This document shows, piece after piece, positions 42,925-52,067 of a stretch of DNA of 64,000 nucleotides. The first letter of the stretch is position 1, and each line of letters begins with the position of its first letter. Source of the DNA: Lachnospiraceae bacterium. Its GTDB lineage: Bacteria; Bacillota; Clostridia; Lachnospirales; Lachnospiraceae. Both the position numbers and the translations under genes were made by a program. The DNA lies in the NCBI GenBank assembly GCA_021769135.1, contig JAETTM010000005.1:1-64000 (forward strand). The letters run 5' to 3'. A model generated the notes under the pieces. It had not been told where the DNA came from and made no database searches. It saw only the letters and a program-made list of their open reading frames with translations.

Positions 42925-44631
42925 ATGAGCGACGATGTGAAAACGGAAAATAAAGAGCAGGCGGAAGGCGGAAAAGAAACGGTTTCCAGGAACTTTATAG
43001 AGCAGACGATCGATAAGGATTTGGCGGAGGGGGTTTACGACAGGGTGCACACCAGGTTTCCTCCGGAACCTAACGGTTACCTTCATATTGGACATGCAAA
43101 GAGCATATTGTTGAATTACGGGCTGGCGCAGCAGTATAATGGCCAGTTTAATATGCGCTTTGACGATACTAACCCAACAAAAGAGAAGACGGAATTCGTA
43201 GATTCCATTAAAGAGGATATCGCATGGCTGGGGGCGGACTGGGAGGACCGGCTGTTTTTTGCTTCCGATTATTTCGATGAAATGTATGAAGGGGCTGTAA
43301 AGCTGATTAAAAAGGGGAAAGCTTACGTTTCGGATTTGACTGCGGAACAGATGCGGGAATACCGGGGAACGCTGACAGAGCCGGGAAAGGATGATCCCAG
43401 CAGAGACAGGAGCGTAGAAGAGAATTTAAAGCTGTTTGAAGACATGAAAAACGGCGTATACAAAGATGGAGAAAAGGTATTGCGGGCGAAAATCGATATG
43501 AAGTCCCCCAATATCAATATGCGCGATCCTATTATTTATCGTGTGGCCCATATGGCCCATCATAATACAGGGGACAAATGGTGCATTTATCCGATGTATG
43601 ATTTCGCCCATCCTATCGAGGATGCAATAGAAGGGATTACCCATTCCATCTGCACGCTGGAATTCGAAGACCACAGGCCGTTGTATGACTGGGTAGTAAG
43701 GGAACTGGAATATCCCCATCCGCCCAGGCAGATTGAATTCGCAAAAATGTATTTGACGAATGTGGTGACGGGCAAGAGGTATATTAAGAAGCTGGTGGAG
43801 GACGGCATTGTGGACGGCTGGGACGATCCCAGGCTTGTATCCATTGCGGCTTTGCGCAGAAGGGGTTTTACGCCGGAATCCATTAAACGTTTTGTAGATT
43901 TGTGCGGCGTGTCCAAGAGCAATTCCTCGGTGGATTATGCTATGCTGGAATATTGCATCAGGGAAGATTTAAAGCTAAAAAGGCCAAGGATGATGGCGGC
44001 ATTAGATCCGGTAAAGCTGATTATCGATAATTATCCGGAAGGGCGGACAGAAATGCTGACCGTATCCAATAATATGGAAAATGAAGCGATGGGAACAAGG
44101 GAAGTTCCTTTTGGAAGGGAACTGTATATCGATAGGGAAGATTTTATGGAAGTGCCTCCCAAAAAATATTTCCGTCTGTATCCGGGGAACGAAGTCCGGC
44201 TGATGAATGCATATTTTGTAACATGCACGGGCTGTGTAAAAGACCAGGACGGGAAAGTGGTCGAAGTGCATTGCACCTATGATCCTGAAACGAAATGCGG
44301 AACCGGATTTACGGGCAGGAAAGTGAAGGGAACGATCCATTGGGTTCCGGCAGCTTCGGCGGTAAAAGCGGAAGTCAGGTTATATGAAAATATTATCGAT
44401 GAAGAAAAAGGGGTATATAATGAAGACGGCTCCTTGAATTTAAACCCGAATTCACTGACGGTACTGAAAGAATGTTATTTGGAACCTGCGCTTGCAGGGG
44501 CCAAGGCCTATGAGAGCTTCCAGTTTGTACGCCAGGGGTATTTTTGCGTGGACTGCAAAGATTCCAGGCCGGATGCGCTTGTTTTCAACAGGATTGTGTC
44601 GCTGAAAAGCTCTTATGTACTGCCTAAATAA
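42925..44631 (+). CDS. glnS: Glutaminyl-tRNA synthetase
   Basis: A class I synthetase charging tRNA-Gln. [17 protein letters not shown] contains the HIGH motif near residue 50, and [14 protein letters not shown] and [20 protein letters not shown] are GlnRS-specific. Where E. coli has VMSKR, this protein reads VVTGKRY, so the KMSKS motif is degenerate with only the K-R retained. The C-terminal anticodon-binding beta barrels are present ([20 protein letters not shown] onward). Length 568. Presence of GlnS in a Clostridium relative is common but not universal, since many use GatCAB. Confidence 0.95.
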   Translation: MSDDVKTENKEQAEGGKETVSRNFIEQTIDKDLAEGVYDRVHTRFPPEPNGYLHIGHAKSILLNYGLAQQYNGQFNMRFDDTNPTKEKTEFVDSIKEDIAWLGADWEDRLFFASDYFDEMYEGAVKLIKKGKAYVSDLTAEQMREYRGTLTEPGKDDPSRDRSVEENLKLFEDMKNGVYKDGEKVLRAKIDMKSPNINMRDPIIYRVAHMAHHNTGDKWCIYPMYDFAHPIEDAIEGITHSICTLEFEDHRPLYDWVVRELEYPHPPRQIEFAKMYLTNVVTGKRYIKKLVEDGIVDGWDDPRLVSIAALRRRGFTPESIKRFVDLCGVSKSNSSVDYAMLEYCIREDLKLKRPRMMAALDPVKLIIDNYPEGRTEMLTVSNNMENEAMGTREVPFGRELYIDREDFMEVPPKKYFRLYPGNEVRLMNAYFVTCTGCVKDQDGKVVEVHCTYDPETKCGTGFTGRKVKGTIHWVPAASAVKAEVRLYENIIDEEKGVYNEDGSLNLNPNSLTVLKECYLEPALAGAKAYESFQFVRQGYFCVDCKDSRPDALVFNRIVSLKSSYVLPK

Positions 44632-44698
44632 GAGGCGTTCTGCTTGATGGATATAAGAACAAGAATGAAGACAGATACAAGTGTGGAGGAAAGAAAGC

Positions 44699-45571
44699 AT
44701 GGCTGGATTATTGTCCGGATTAGCCCGGTTTGGTTTGAGCGCTTTGGAAAGTATGGATTTGTATGAAAAGTCAAAGGCGCAGGACAAGGCTGCGGAGGTG
44801 CAGGAAGTCAAAAAGGCACCGGTGGTAGAAGAGCAGGATTTCCTGTTCAGCAAATCGTATGTATGCCCGATTTGCGGTAAAGAGATTAAAGCGCGTACGG
44901 TAAAAGCCGGGAGGGCCAGGCTGATAGGAAGCGATATGGATTTGCGTCCAAAGTACGAGAATTTGGACGTCTTGAAATATGATGTGATTGTATGCCCGCT
45001 CTGTGGTTATGCGGCATTGAGCCGGTTTTTCAAATTCCTTACTGCTCATCAGTCTAAGGCTATTAAAGAGAATATTTCGGCTAAGTTTAAGCCTCTGGAG
45101 ACGGAAGAAAAGGAGATTTATACCTATGACGAGGCTTTGGCCCGGTATAAGCTTGCCTTGGTGAATGCCATTGTCAAGCTGGCCAAGCCCAGCGAAAAAG
45201 CATACATTTGCCTGAAAACAGCGTGGTTATTGCGGGGTAAAGGGGAACATCTGGATAAAGAAGATAAGCAATATGAGGAAAAGAAGAAAAAAATAGATAA
45301 TGAGGAAAATGAATTCCTGAAGAACGCCTTTGACGGTTTCCTCACGGCGAGGCAGTCGGAACATTTCCCCATATGCGGAATGGACGAATCCACGGTGGAC
45401 TATTTGGTTTCCGTTATGGCGGTAAGGTTTGAGCAGTATGATGTGGCATCGAAGCTGATTGCCAATGTGATTTCTTCTCAGGCGGCAAATTCCAGAATGA
45501 AGGACAGGGCACGGGCTTTGAAGGAAGAGATTATGAAGCAGGTGAAGAAGCAAAACGCGGTGAAGGCCTAA
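44699..45571 (+). CDS. DUF2225 family zinc-ribbon protein
   Basis: Two CxxC pairs (YVCPICGKEIKARTVKAGRA and VCPLCGYAALSRFF) form the DUF2225 zinc ribbon, followed by a helical TPR-like region (YKLALVNAIVKLAKPSEKAY, LLRGKGEHLDKEDKQYEEKK). ATG 44699 is preferred, with GTGGAGGAAAG ahead; the ORF-track start at 44681 sits on that site. The length is 290 residues. Function is unknown for the family. The MocR gene starts 25 bases downstream and may be cotranscribed. Confidence 0.82.
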   Translation: MAGLLSGLARFGLSALESMDLYEKSKAQDKAAEVQEVKKAPVVEEQDFLFSKSYVCPICGKEIKARTVKAGRARLIGSDMDLRPKYENLDVLKYDVIVCPLCGYAALSRFFKFLTAHQSKAIKENISAKFKPLETEEKEIYTYDEALARYKLALVNAIVKLAKPSEKAYICLKTAWLLRGKGEHLDKEDKQYEEKKKKIDNEENEFLKNAFDGFLTARQSEHFPICGMDESTVDYLVSVMAVRFEQYDVASKLIANVISSQAANSRMKDRARALKEEIMKQVKKQNAVKA

Positions 45572-45596
45572 ACGGTATGCGCCGGAGTGGGGAAGC

Positions 45597-47054
45597 ATGA
45601 AGGATTTAACGATTACACTGCATCCGCATAGCGGAAAACATCTGTATGAACAGATTTATTTACATATTAAGAATGAGATAAGGAAAGGGAAGCTTCTGCA
45701 AGGCGAGAGGCTTCCCTCTACACGTTATCTGGCGGAATTCCTGCAGGTATCCAGAAGTACGGTGGAACTGGCCTACGAGCAGCTGCTTTCGGAAGGATAT
45801 ATCGAGGCAAGGCCCTATAGGGGATATTTTGTCTGTCCGGCGGAAGAACTTTATGATTTTGGGGAAGAGGGCTGCCAGGCGGGGATGGACAATAGGGCGA
45901 AAATCGATGACATGCCAAGTGATGCTGATATATGGAAAGCCGGTGAGGGGGAGGGGAAGCCGGCCTTCCAGTATGATTTTTCCCCCAATACGATCGATAT
46001 GTCCGCATTTCCTTATGCTACGTGGAAGAAAATAACAAAGAATATCCTTGTGGATGCCAACAGTGAAATTTTTGCTTCCGGTTCGCCTAAAGGGGATTAT
46101 ATATTACGGGAGACGATTGCCCATTACCTCCACATATCCAGGGGGGTGAACTGTAGGCCGGAACAGATTATTATAGGGGCAGGGAATGATTATCTGTTGA
46201 TGCTGTTAGAAAAAATCCTGGGAAGGCATGTAAAGATTGCTATGGAAAACCCCACCTATCGGCGCGCTTACCGGATTTTCGATTCTTTTGCCTACCGCAT
46301 CAGCCCTATAGCCATGGACAGAAGCGGGATGAGCGCCAAAGGGCTGCGGGCCAGCGAAGCGGATGTGGCGTATGTAATGCCCTCCCACCAATACCCTACA
46401 GGGATTGTTATGCCTATAGGGCGGAGGATGGAATTGCTGAAGTGGGCGGGGGAAAAGGATGGCCGCTACCTGATAGAGGACGATTACGACAGTGAATTCC
46501 GTTTTAGGGGAAAGCCTGTGCCATCCCTGCAGGCGTCCGACAGGCTGGGAAAGGTAATTTATATCGGAACTTTTTCTAAATCCATCGCGCCTGCTATCCG
46601 CATTGGCTATATGGTGCTCCCGCTTCCGCTTTTGCGCATATATGAAGAGAAATGTTCGTTTTATTCCACTACGGTATCCAGAATCGATCAGAGGATATTG
46701 AACGAGTTTATTGGGAAGGGGCATTTCGAACGGCATCTGAACCGGATGAGGAAAATATACAGGGAAAAGCAGGACGAGCTGTTGGACGGGCTGAAAGGTA
46801 TGGAAAAGTTCTTTGCCGTGTCCGGGGAGAATGCGGGGCTTCATATCCTTTTGCAGGATAAGCGGGGCAGGAGTGAGGAAGAGCTTACCGATGCTGCGGC
46901 TAAGGCGGGGGTAAGGGTATACGGGCTGTCGGAATTCTGCGTAGGCGAGATAGCGCCGCAGTGGAAGGCGGATACGGTGATTTTAGGCTATGCGTCTTTA
47001 AATAAGGAACAAATCAGGGAAGGGGCGAAGCGGCTGAGAAGCGTATGGGCATAG
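45597..47054 (+). CDS. MocR-type GntR/aminotransferase regulator (PdxR-like)
   Basis: Residues ~10-75 are a GntR winged helix (LYEQIYLHIKNEIRKGKLLQ, LPSTRYLAEFLQVSRSTVEL). Residues ~120-485 are a fold-type I aminotransferase domain that binds pyridoxal phosphate (IIIGAGNDYLLMLLEKIL, LIEDDYDSEFRF, and the lysine in GTFSKSIAPAIRIGYM). MocR proteins sense PLP or an amino acid and often control PdxST or transporter genes. No such target lies in this window. The length of 485 residues is normal. Confidence 0.9.
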   Translation: MKDLTITLHPHSGKHLYEQIYLHIKNEIRKGKLLQGERLPSTRYLAEFLQVSRSTVELAYEQLLSEGYIEARPYRGYFVCPAEELYDFGEEGCQAGMDNRAKIDDMPSDADIWKAGEGEGKPAFQYDFSPNTIDMSAFPYATWKKITKNILVDANSEIFASGSPKGDYILRETIAHYLHISRGVNCRPEQIIIGAGNDYLLMLLEKILGRHVKIAMENPTYRRAYRIFDSFAYRISPIAMDRSGMSAKGLRASEADVAYVMPSHQYPTGIVMPIGRRMELLKWAGEKDGRYLIEDDYDSEFRFRGKPVPSLQASDRLGKVIYIGTFSKSIAPAIRIGYMVLPLPLLRIYEEKCSFYSTTVSRIDQRILNEFIGKGHFERHLNRMRKIYREKQDELLDGLKGMEKFFAVSGENAGLHILLQDKRGRSEEELTDAAAKAGVRVYGLSEFCVGEIAPQWKADTVILGYASLNKEQIREGAKRLRSVWA

Positions 47055-47096
47055 GCCGCTGGGCCAATTCATTTACATCAAAACTTTTGCATCAAA

Positions 47097-47212
47097 AAGC
47101 CGCCGCCCTGCGTGGCCGGACAAAATGTCCGGCTGCTTCCGGGGCAGCGGCTTCTTTACAAGCCAAAATTGACGAAGAACCGAGGGTTCTTCATGAAGTG
47201 TCGAAGACACTT
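47097..47212. terminator. Convergent terminator cluster of three hairpins
   Basis: AAGCCGC/GCGGCTT (47097-47103, 47147-47153) encloses GCCGGACA-AAA-TGTCCGGC (47115-47133). Then GAAGAACC-GAG-GGTTCTTC (47174-47192) and AAGTGTC-GAA-GACACTT (47196-47212) follow. The last lies directly after the minus-strand stop codon. Confidence 0.7.
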
Positions 47213-47213
47213 T

Positions 47214-47651
47214 TTAGATGGAATCGGCGGAATTGTCATCATCATCATCAAAGAATTCTTCTACCTTTGCTTCGGCAGTTGCCGCTAAGTCTTTGGCTGC
47301 ATCTTTCGCAGTTTCAGCAGCCTGTGAGATGCTTTCTTTTGCTTCCTCAACCGCAGCATCTGCCGCATCCTTTGCGGTTCCCGCCGCATCTTTCGCAGCT
47401 GTGGCTACATCCTGGGCAGCATCGGAAACGGCAGTTTCTGCTTTCTCCAAATCCAGCGAAACATAGTTGCGGGAAGCGTCGTTGTCCTCTTCATCCCCAT
47501 CCAAATCATCGTTGAAATTGTCAAAATCGTCATCGTCATCCATTTCATCGGAATGGGAGGAATTCTTATTCTGTAAATAATAGTAAGCGCTTACCGCCGC
47601 CGCACCGGCGAGTGCAGAAAACATTAAAAATTTACCGAATTTTTTAGCCAT
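47214..47651 (-). CDS. LEA-like / YtxH-like alanine-rich repeat protein
   Basis: The N-terminus (KFGKFLMFSALAGAAAVSAY) is one hydrophobic segment and probably a membrane anchor. A very acidic stretch follows (DEMDDDDDFDNFNDD). Residues ~65-130 are an 11-residue-periodic, Ala/Asp/Glu/Lys-rich helix (DAAQDVATAAKDAAGTAKDA, SQAAETAKDAAKDLAATAEA) of the late-embryogenesis-abundant type. The C-terminus is FFDDDDDNSADSI. AAAGGAG precedes ATG 47651 on the minus strand. Such proteins are linked to desiccation or envelope stress, by analogy. Confidence 0.8.
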   Translation of the reverse strand: MAKKFGKFLMFSALAGAAAVSAYYYLQNKNSSHSDEMDDDDDFDNFNDDLDGDEEDNDASRNYVSLDLEKAETAVSDAAQDVATAAKDAAGTAKDAADAAVEEAKESISQAAETAKDAAKDLAATAEAKVEEFFDDDDDNSADSI

Positions 47652-47874
47652 ACATGTACTCCTTTCAATTTTACGGTTATAGGAATATATTAATACTATT
47701 TTCTCAAATTGAAAAGGGATTATGTATAAAAAACTGTATTATTTTTGGAAATGGATTTTGCAGTTGTGCCCTGAGGGAAAATATGTTATATTAAATCCGA
47801 CCCACAAAGTCAATGGAAACGGCCTTAGGCGCTGGAAATCCAACAGGAAAACGGAAGAACGAAAAGGAAAACAC

Positions 47875-48486
47875 ATGAACGAGAAATTTTTTGATTTAAA
47901 AACAGAGAAACAGGACAGGATGATTAACGCAGCCCTGAAAATATTCGCGAAAAACGGGTATCGGCATGCCAGCACTGACGATATAGTGGCGGAGGCCGGA
48001 ATCAGCAAAGGGCTGCTGTTCCATTATTTTGAAAATAAGTTGGGGCTGTATACTTTTCTGTATGACTACAGCGTGCGTTTTATGGTATTGGAATTGTCCG
48101 GCTGTGGGGCGGGGGAGGACGATTTCTTCGAACTGTTCAAGCGGCGGGAAGCGGCGAAGATGCAGGTGTTGAAAAAATATCCCTATATGCAGCTTTTCCT
48201 TGACAGCGTTCGTTTCGAAGATGTGGCGGAGGCGTTATATGCCACGGAAGAAAAGAAAAATGTGCTTCCGGAGACGCTGGAAGCAGTGATGAAGAGAGCG
48301 GATGTATCCCGGTTTAAACCTGAGGTTAAACCGGAAAAATTAAACCGGTTGATCGAGTATACTCTCCGTGGAATGATGGAAGACGGATTCCTGGAAAATT
48401 CATTCCAGCCGGACATCATGTATGAGGAGATAAATTCTTACCTCCTCATGTTGAAAAAACTTACTTACCAGCAGCCGTTTCTTTAA
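47875..48486 (+). CDS. TetR-family transcriptional regulator
   Basis: An N-terminal TetR helix-turn-helix (QDRMINAALKIFAKNGYRHA, STDDIVAEAGISKGLLFHYF) is followed by a ~140-residue ligand domain with no recognised subfamily. ATG 47875 is placed by AAAGGAAA, and the ORF-track start at 47722 is not supported. The length is 203 residues. No pump or efflux target lies beside it; the DUF6062 gene converges with it. Confidence 0.87.
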   Translation: MNEKFFDLKTEKQDRMINAALKIFAKNGYRHASTDDIVAEAGISKGLLFHYFENKLGLYTFLYDYSVRFMVLELSGCGAGEDDFFELFKRREAAKMQVLKKYPYMQLFLDSVRFEDVAEALYATEEKKNVLPETLEAVMKRADVSRFKPEVKPEKLNRLIEYTLRGMMEDGFLENSFQPDIMYEEINSYLLMLKKLTYQQPFL

Positions 48487-48491
48487 GGTTT

Positions 48492-49253
48492 CTATTTATT
48501 CATTTTATAAGGGTCATCAGCCGGATAGCCGCTGGCCAGCTTCTGCATCCCCCTTTGGACGGCATCTTTGGAATTTTTCCAGTCGGCATTCTGATTGCGG
48601 TAATCGAATTTTTCTACGAGCCAGGAGACGTCGTCGGAGAGACGCTGCATATTTTCTTCCATCAGTTCGAACATCAGCGGATAAAATTCCGCCTTTTCCT
48701 TGTCGTTCAGCCTTGATTCTGCGGCTTCGCATAAATCCCCGAAATGGGGGAGGCAGAAGCCCTTGCCGGATTTTATTTTCTTGCGGAAATCTTCGTCTTT
48801 TTTATACATAACGAAAAAAGTGTCCAGATAGCGGGCATAAGTGTCGGCAAAGCGGCGGCAGATATAGCAGGATTTTTCCTGTTCTTTCGCCCAAAGGCCG
48901 ATGGGGTTTGGCTGGGCGGCGCTCTTTTTGAACTTGCCCATAAGGGGCGTTTTCTGGGGTGAGAAAGCCTTGAACTGGGCTTTCATTTCCCGGTTCATGT
49001 GCTCGAAATGGGTTTTCAGGATCCAGCCATTGCCCAAGGTATTGCCATAGTCGAACATTTTTTTGAAATGATTCCTGCAAAATCCGGTTTTGTCGGTGGC
49101 TTCCCGCACATCGCTTTCCATGTAAGAAGAGCCGGAACCCAGCACAAAATCCAGCAAATCCTGTTCCACATTTCGTTCAATAAAGCAGAAAGGGCATTCG
49201 TCATTAGCATTTATGGCATCGTTTAATGGAATCGTGTATAATTTTTCTTTCAT
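48492..49253 (-). CDS. DUF6062 family cysteine-rich protein
   Basis: Four Cys/His clusters are visible: ECPFCFIER, GFCRNHFKKM, SCYICRRFADTY and FCLPHFGDLCEAAE. These look like two zinc sites of the DUF6062 family. The start at 49253 has GGAGGATTATC upstream on the minus strand; the ORF-track start is longer by 52 residues and unsupported. Length 253. Function unknown. The 305 bases between this start and the next gene hold divergent promoters, including TATAAT at 49475-49480, and no gene. Confidence 0.78.
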   Translation of the reverse strand: MKEKLYTIPLNDAINANDECPFCFIERNVEQDLLDFVLGSGSSYMESDVREATDKTGFCRNHFKKMFDYGNTLGNGWILKTHFEHMNREMKAQFKAFSPQKTPLMGKFKKSAAQPNPIGLWAKEQEKSCYICRRFADTYARYLDTFFVMYKKDEDFRKKIKSGKGFCLPHFGDLCEAAESRLNDKEKAEFYPLMFELMEENMQRLSDDVSWLVEKFDYRNQNADWKNSKDAVQRGMQKLASGYPADDPYKMNK

Positions 49254-49558
49254 AATGATAATCCTCCGAAGGCGGCCGCTGGGCCAATATTCAGCAAGTT
49301 TACTGGTTTCGCGTTTACCTACTGCTATTATACATGAAAGGAAAGAAGGAATAAATGGGTAATATGAGATTCGGGAAAAAATTTGCGGTAATTCGGCTTT
49401 CAATGTCATTTAGTCAACACCTTAGCCAGCTGCGGGAATGATAAAATCCTCTGTGCAGATGCCCGGTTCTGGTATATAATAAAGATGTGATAGCCCAGAC
49501 ATTTGATTGTTCTGCGGAAATATCCAAAAAGAGATTCTGCTGGAAAAGGAGAGGGTTT

Positions 49559-50476
49559 ATGGGTAAATTTTTAGTGGCCGGTATTGTGCAAAGGGAAACA
49601 ATTGTGAAAGTGGATAAGATTCCCATAGAGTATGCGCACGTTACCGGGAAACCGGATACTATTTTCAACAGCACGGGAGGGGATGCCTATAATGAATCTT
49701 TGGCATTAAAATGGCTGGGGAATTCTGTGGATTTGCTGACTATGGTAGGGAACGGGGAAAGCATGGAGCTTATTAATCCGCCGGGGTGCGAGGTAAAGCT
49801 GGTGACGGATTACGTCCTTCCTAAGCTGGAATGTACGCCTACTGCGGTAGTCCTGTATGACGAGAGCCGGAAGCAGCAGATTTTTGAGGATATAAAGGAT
49901 ATCAGGGATGTGGAGTATGACTTGAATCTGTTTCGGGAGAGGGCGGCAAGGGCGGAAATGCTGGCGGTATCCAATGCCAATTTCTGCCGTCCTCTGATGT
50001 CCATAGGGAAAGAAATGCGGAAGCCGGTGGCGGTGAATATAAGGGAGTACCGGGAAGAAAAGGTCTGCTATAACGAAGATTTCCTGAAAGGGGCGGACAT
50101 CATTTATATCAGCGATGACAGCCTGCGGGCAGAGCCTTACGATTTCGTGAAGGGGCTGGCGGTGAAATACCGGCCGGAAATTATCCTTTTAGGGCAGGGG
50201 GCCGCCGGCCTGATTTTATATGATAAAAATAAAAATATCATTGCCCACTACGATACGGTGAAAACCCATAAGACGGTCAACACGGTAGGGGCCGGGAACG
50301 CGTTGTTTTCCTGTTTCCTCCATTTTTATAATAAGACGAAGGACTCTGTGTTTGCGGTGAAAAACGCGCTGCTGTTCGCCTCCTTTAAAATCGGTTTTAC
50401 GGGAACTTCCAGCGGCTTTATGACGGAGGAGGAGATTGGCCGTTGGAGGAACCTGATATGGAGGGACGGGAGATAG
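49559..50476 (+). CDS. PfkB-fold protein with altered catalytic motif
   Basis: The 305-residue ribokinase-fold protein has the usual N-terminal ATVGNG-like strand pairs (KFLVAGIVQRETIVKVDKIP, GGDAYNESLALKWLG). The signature that should read DTxGAGD reads VNTVGAGNALFSCF, so both Asp residues are Asn, and the catalytic base is gone. It may be a pseudokinase or a nucleoside/sugar binder, or it may use a different base. ATG 49559 has AAAGGAGAGGG upstream. The context (DUF6062, uraA) gives no substrate. Confidence 0.8.
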   Translation: MGKFLVAGIVQRETIVKVDKIPIEYAHVTGKPDTIFNSTGGDAYNESLALKWLGNSVDLLTMVGNGESMELINPPGCEVKLVTDYVLPKLECTPTAVVLYDESRKQQIFEDIKDIRDVEYDLNLFRERAARAEMLAVSNANFCRPLMSIGKEMRKPVAVNIREYREEKVCYNEDFLKGADIIYISDDSLRAEPYDFVKGLAVKYRPEIILLGQGAAGLILYDKNKNIIAHYDTVKTHKTVNTVGAGNALFSCFLHFYNKTKDSVFAVKNALLFASFKIGFTGTSSGFMTEEEIGRWRNLIWRDGR

Positions 50477-50577
50477 GCTTCCATGTTTGGGGCTAAAACA
50501 AGATTTCCGTGTTTTGGATGAAAATCACCTTGACGGGGTTTCCCTGTTTATAATAAGATAGAAAGGACAGCATTCAC

Positions 50578-50606
50578 GCTGGTGCCTGAACTTTAGCGGC
50601 GTCAGC
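50578..50606 (+). promoter_or_regulatory. uraA leader hairpin
   Basis: GCTGGTGCC (50578-50586) pairs with GGCGTCAGC (50598-50606), two of nine pairs being G-U. It sits downstream of a possible TTGACG-N18-TAAGAT promoter (50530-50559) and just before GGAGGG. I see no PyrR-type antiterminator, so a regulatory role is a guess. Confidence 0.35.
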
Positions 50607-50625
50607 CATATGGAGGGATATAGCA

Positions 50626-52005
50626 ATGAGTAAAAATAACCAAAAGGCCGCTGCCGCTGTTATTGGCGAGGAAGGTATTTTCGATGCCAGACAGCTGGGA
50701 GTGCCTAAAATGCTGATTCTGGGGATTCAGCATATGTTCGCGATGTTCGGGGCTACGGTGCTTGTTCCGGCATTGACCGGGCTTAGCGTTTCTACGACAC
50801 TGTTGTTTGCCGGTCTGGGAACGCTGCTGTTCCATTTCCTGGCAAAAGGGAGGGTTCCTGCTTTTTTGGGTTCGTCTTTCGCATATCTTGCGGGATATTG
50901 GGCAATTGCCCCTAATGGTGAGACGGAACTTCTTCCTTACGCATGCTTTGGAGTTGCCTGTTCAGGGCTGTTATATTTGATTTTGTCGGCATTGATTAAG
51001 GCTTTCGGTACAGGAAGGGTTATGAAATATTTTCCCCCGATTGTGACCGGGCCTATTATCATAGCGATTGGGCTGAACCTTTCCCAGTCCGCAATCAATA
51101 ATTGCGAAGCGAACTGGTGGATTGCTCTGGTGGCGATTGCAATTGTGGTGGTATGTAATATATGGGGAAAAGGCATGATAAAAATTGTGCCGATTATTCT
51201 CGGGGTGGTGGGTTCCTATTTGGTGGCCGCACTTACGGGAAATGTGGATTTTACGCCGGTAAGGGAGGCGGCCTGGATCGGGCTTCCTTTTGCCTGGGAG
51301 AAAACTGTATTTGCGGTTTTCCAAAAGCCTGATGTTTCGCTGCTTGTCACATCCGTGATAACGATTATGCCGATTGCCCTTGCGACTATGGTAGAGCATA
51401 TTGGCGATATGTCTGCAATTTCCTCCACAGTAGGGAAAAATTATATAAAGGATCCCGGACTGCACCGGACGCTTTGCGGGGATGGCGTGGCAACGATTCT
51501 CGCTTCCTTATTCGGGGCTCCGGCCAATACGACTTATGGGGAGAACACGGGAGTCCTTTCGCTGACGAAAGTATATGACCCTAGGGTAATCCGCATTGCT
51601 GCAGGGTTTGCCATTCTGTTTTCCTTTTCCCCGAAGGTGGCGGCGGTAATTTCCGTTATGCCTACGGCAACCCTTGGCGGCGTTTCCTTAGTGCTTTACG
51701 GTATGATATCTGCCGTTGGAGTGCGCAATGTGGTGGAAAATCAGGTGGATTTTTCTAAGAGCAGGAACGTTATTATCGCCGCGCTGATTCTTGTTCTTTC
51801 AATAGGGATTAATTTCAGCAATGACGGGGCGGTGGCGTTCAGGATAGGCAGCGTTGCCATTAATCTGTCCGGCCTTGCGGTAGGGGCTTTGACTGGAATC
51901 GTTTTAAATGCAATCCTGCCGGGGAAAGATTATACTTTCGATGAGGACGTGCCTTCGGATACATGTGTGGATATGAGCGGCGTGAGGAAAACCGTGAAAA
52001 GGTAA
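50626..52005 (+). CDS. uraA: Uracil permease (NCS2 family)
   Basis: The protein has about 13-14 hydrophobic helices. LILGIQHMFAMFGATVLVPA is the characteristic first helix, and GDGVATILASLFGAPANTTY and GENTGVLSLTKV are the NCS2 core motifs. MPIALATMVEHIGDMSAI contains the substrate Glu/His region. UraA takes up uracil by proton symport; xanthine specificity is less likely because the motif GENTG with PANTTY fits the uracil group. Length 459. Confidence 0.9.
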   Translation: MSKNNQKAAAAVIGEEGIFDARQLGVPKMLILGIQHMFAMFGATVLVPALTGLSVSTTLLFAGLGTLLFHFLAKGRVPAFLGSSFAYLAGYWAIAPNGETELLPYACFGVACSGLLYLILSALIKAFGTGRVMKYFPPIVTGPIIIAIGLNLSQSAINNCEANWWIALVAIAIVVVCNIWGKGMIKIVPIILGVVGSYLVAALTGNVDFTPVREAAWIGLPFAWEKTVFAVFQKPDVSLLVTSVITIMPIALATMVEHIGDMSAISSTVGKNYIKDPGLHRTLCGDGVATILASLFGAPANTTYGENTGVLSLTKVYDPRVIRIAAGFAILFSFSPKVAAVISVMPTATLGGVSLVLYGMISAVGVRNVVENQVDFSKSRNVIIAALILVLSIGINFSNDGAVAFRIGSVAINLSGLAVGALTGIVLNAILPGKDYTFDEDVPSDTCVDMSGVRKTVKR

Positions 52006-52067
52006 AGATAAAGAAATGGAGATAAGGAATTGAAATGAAACCTTAATCGGAAAGGAAGGTGTAGTAA

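Noticed and set aside
47045-47515. Plus-strand ORF of 156 residues after the MocR gene
   Set aside because: It is Leu/Pro/His-rich antisense of the LEA-like gene, which has its own ribosome binding site on the minus strand.
50477-50625. Possible pyrimidine riboswitch or PyrR attenuator before uraA
   Set aside because: Only one 9-bp hairpin is visible; there is no antiterminator/terminator pair and no PyrR-type binding loop.
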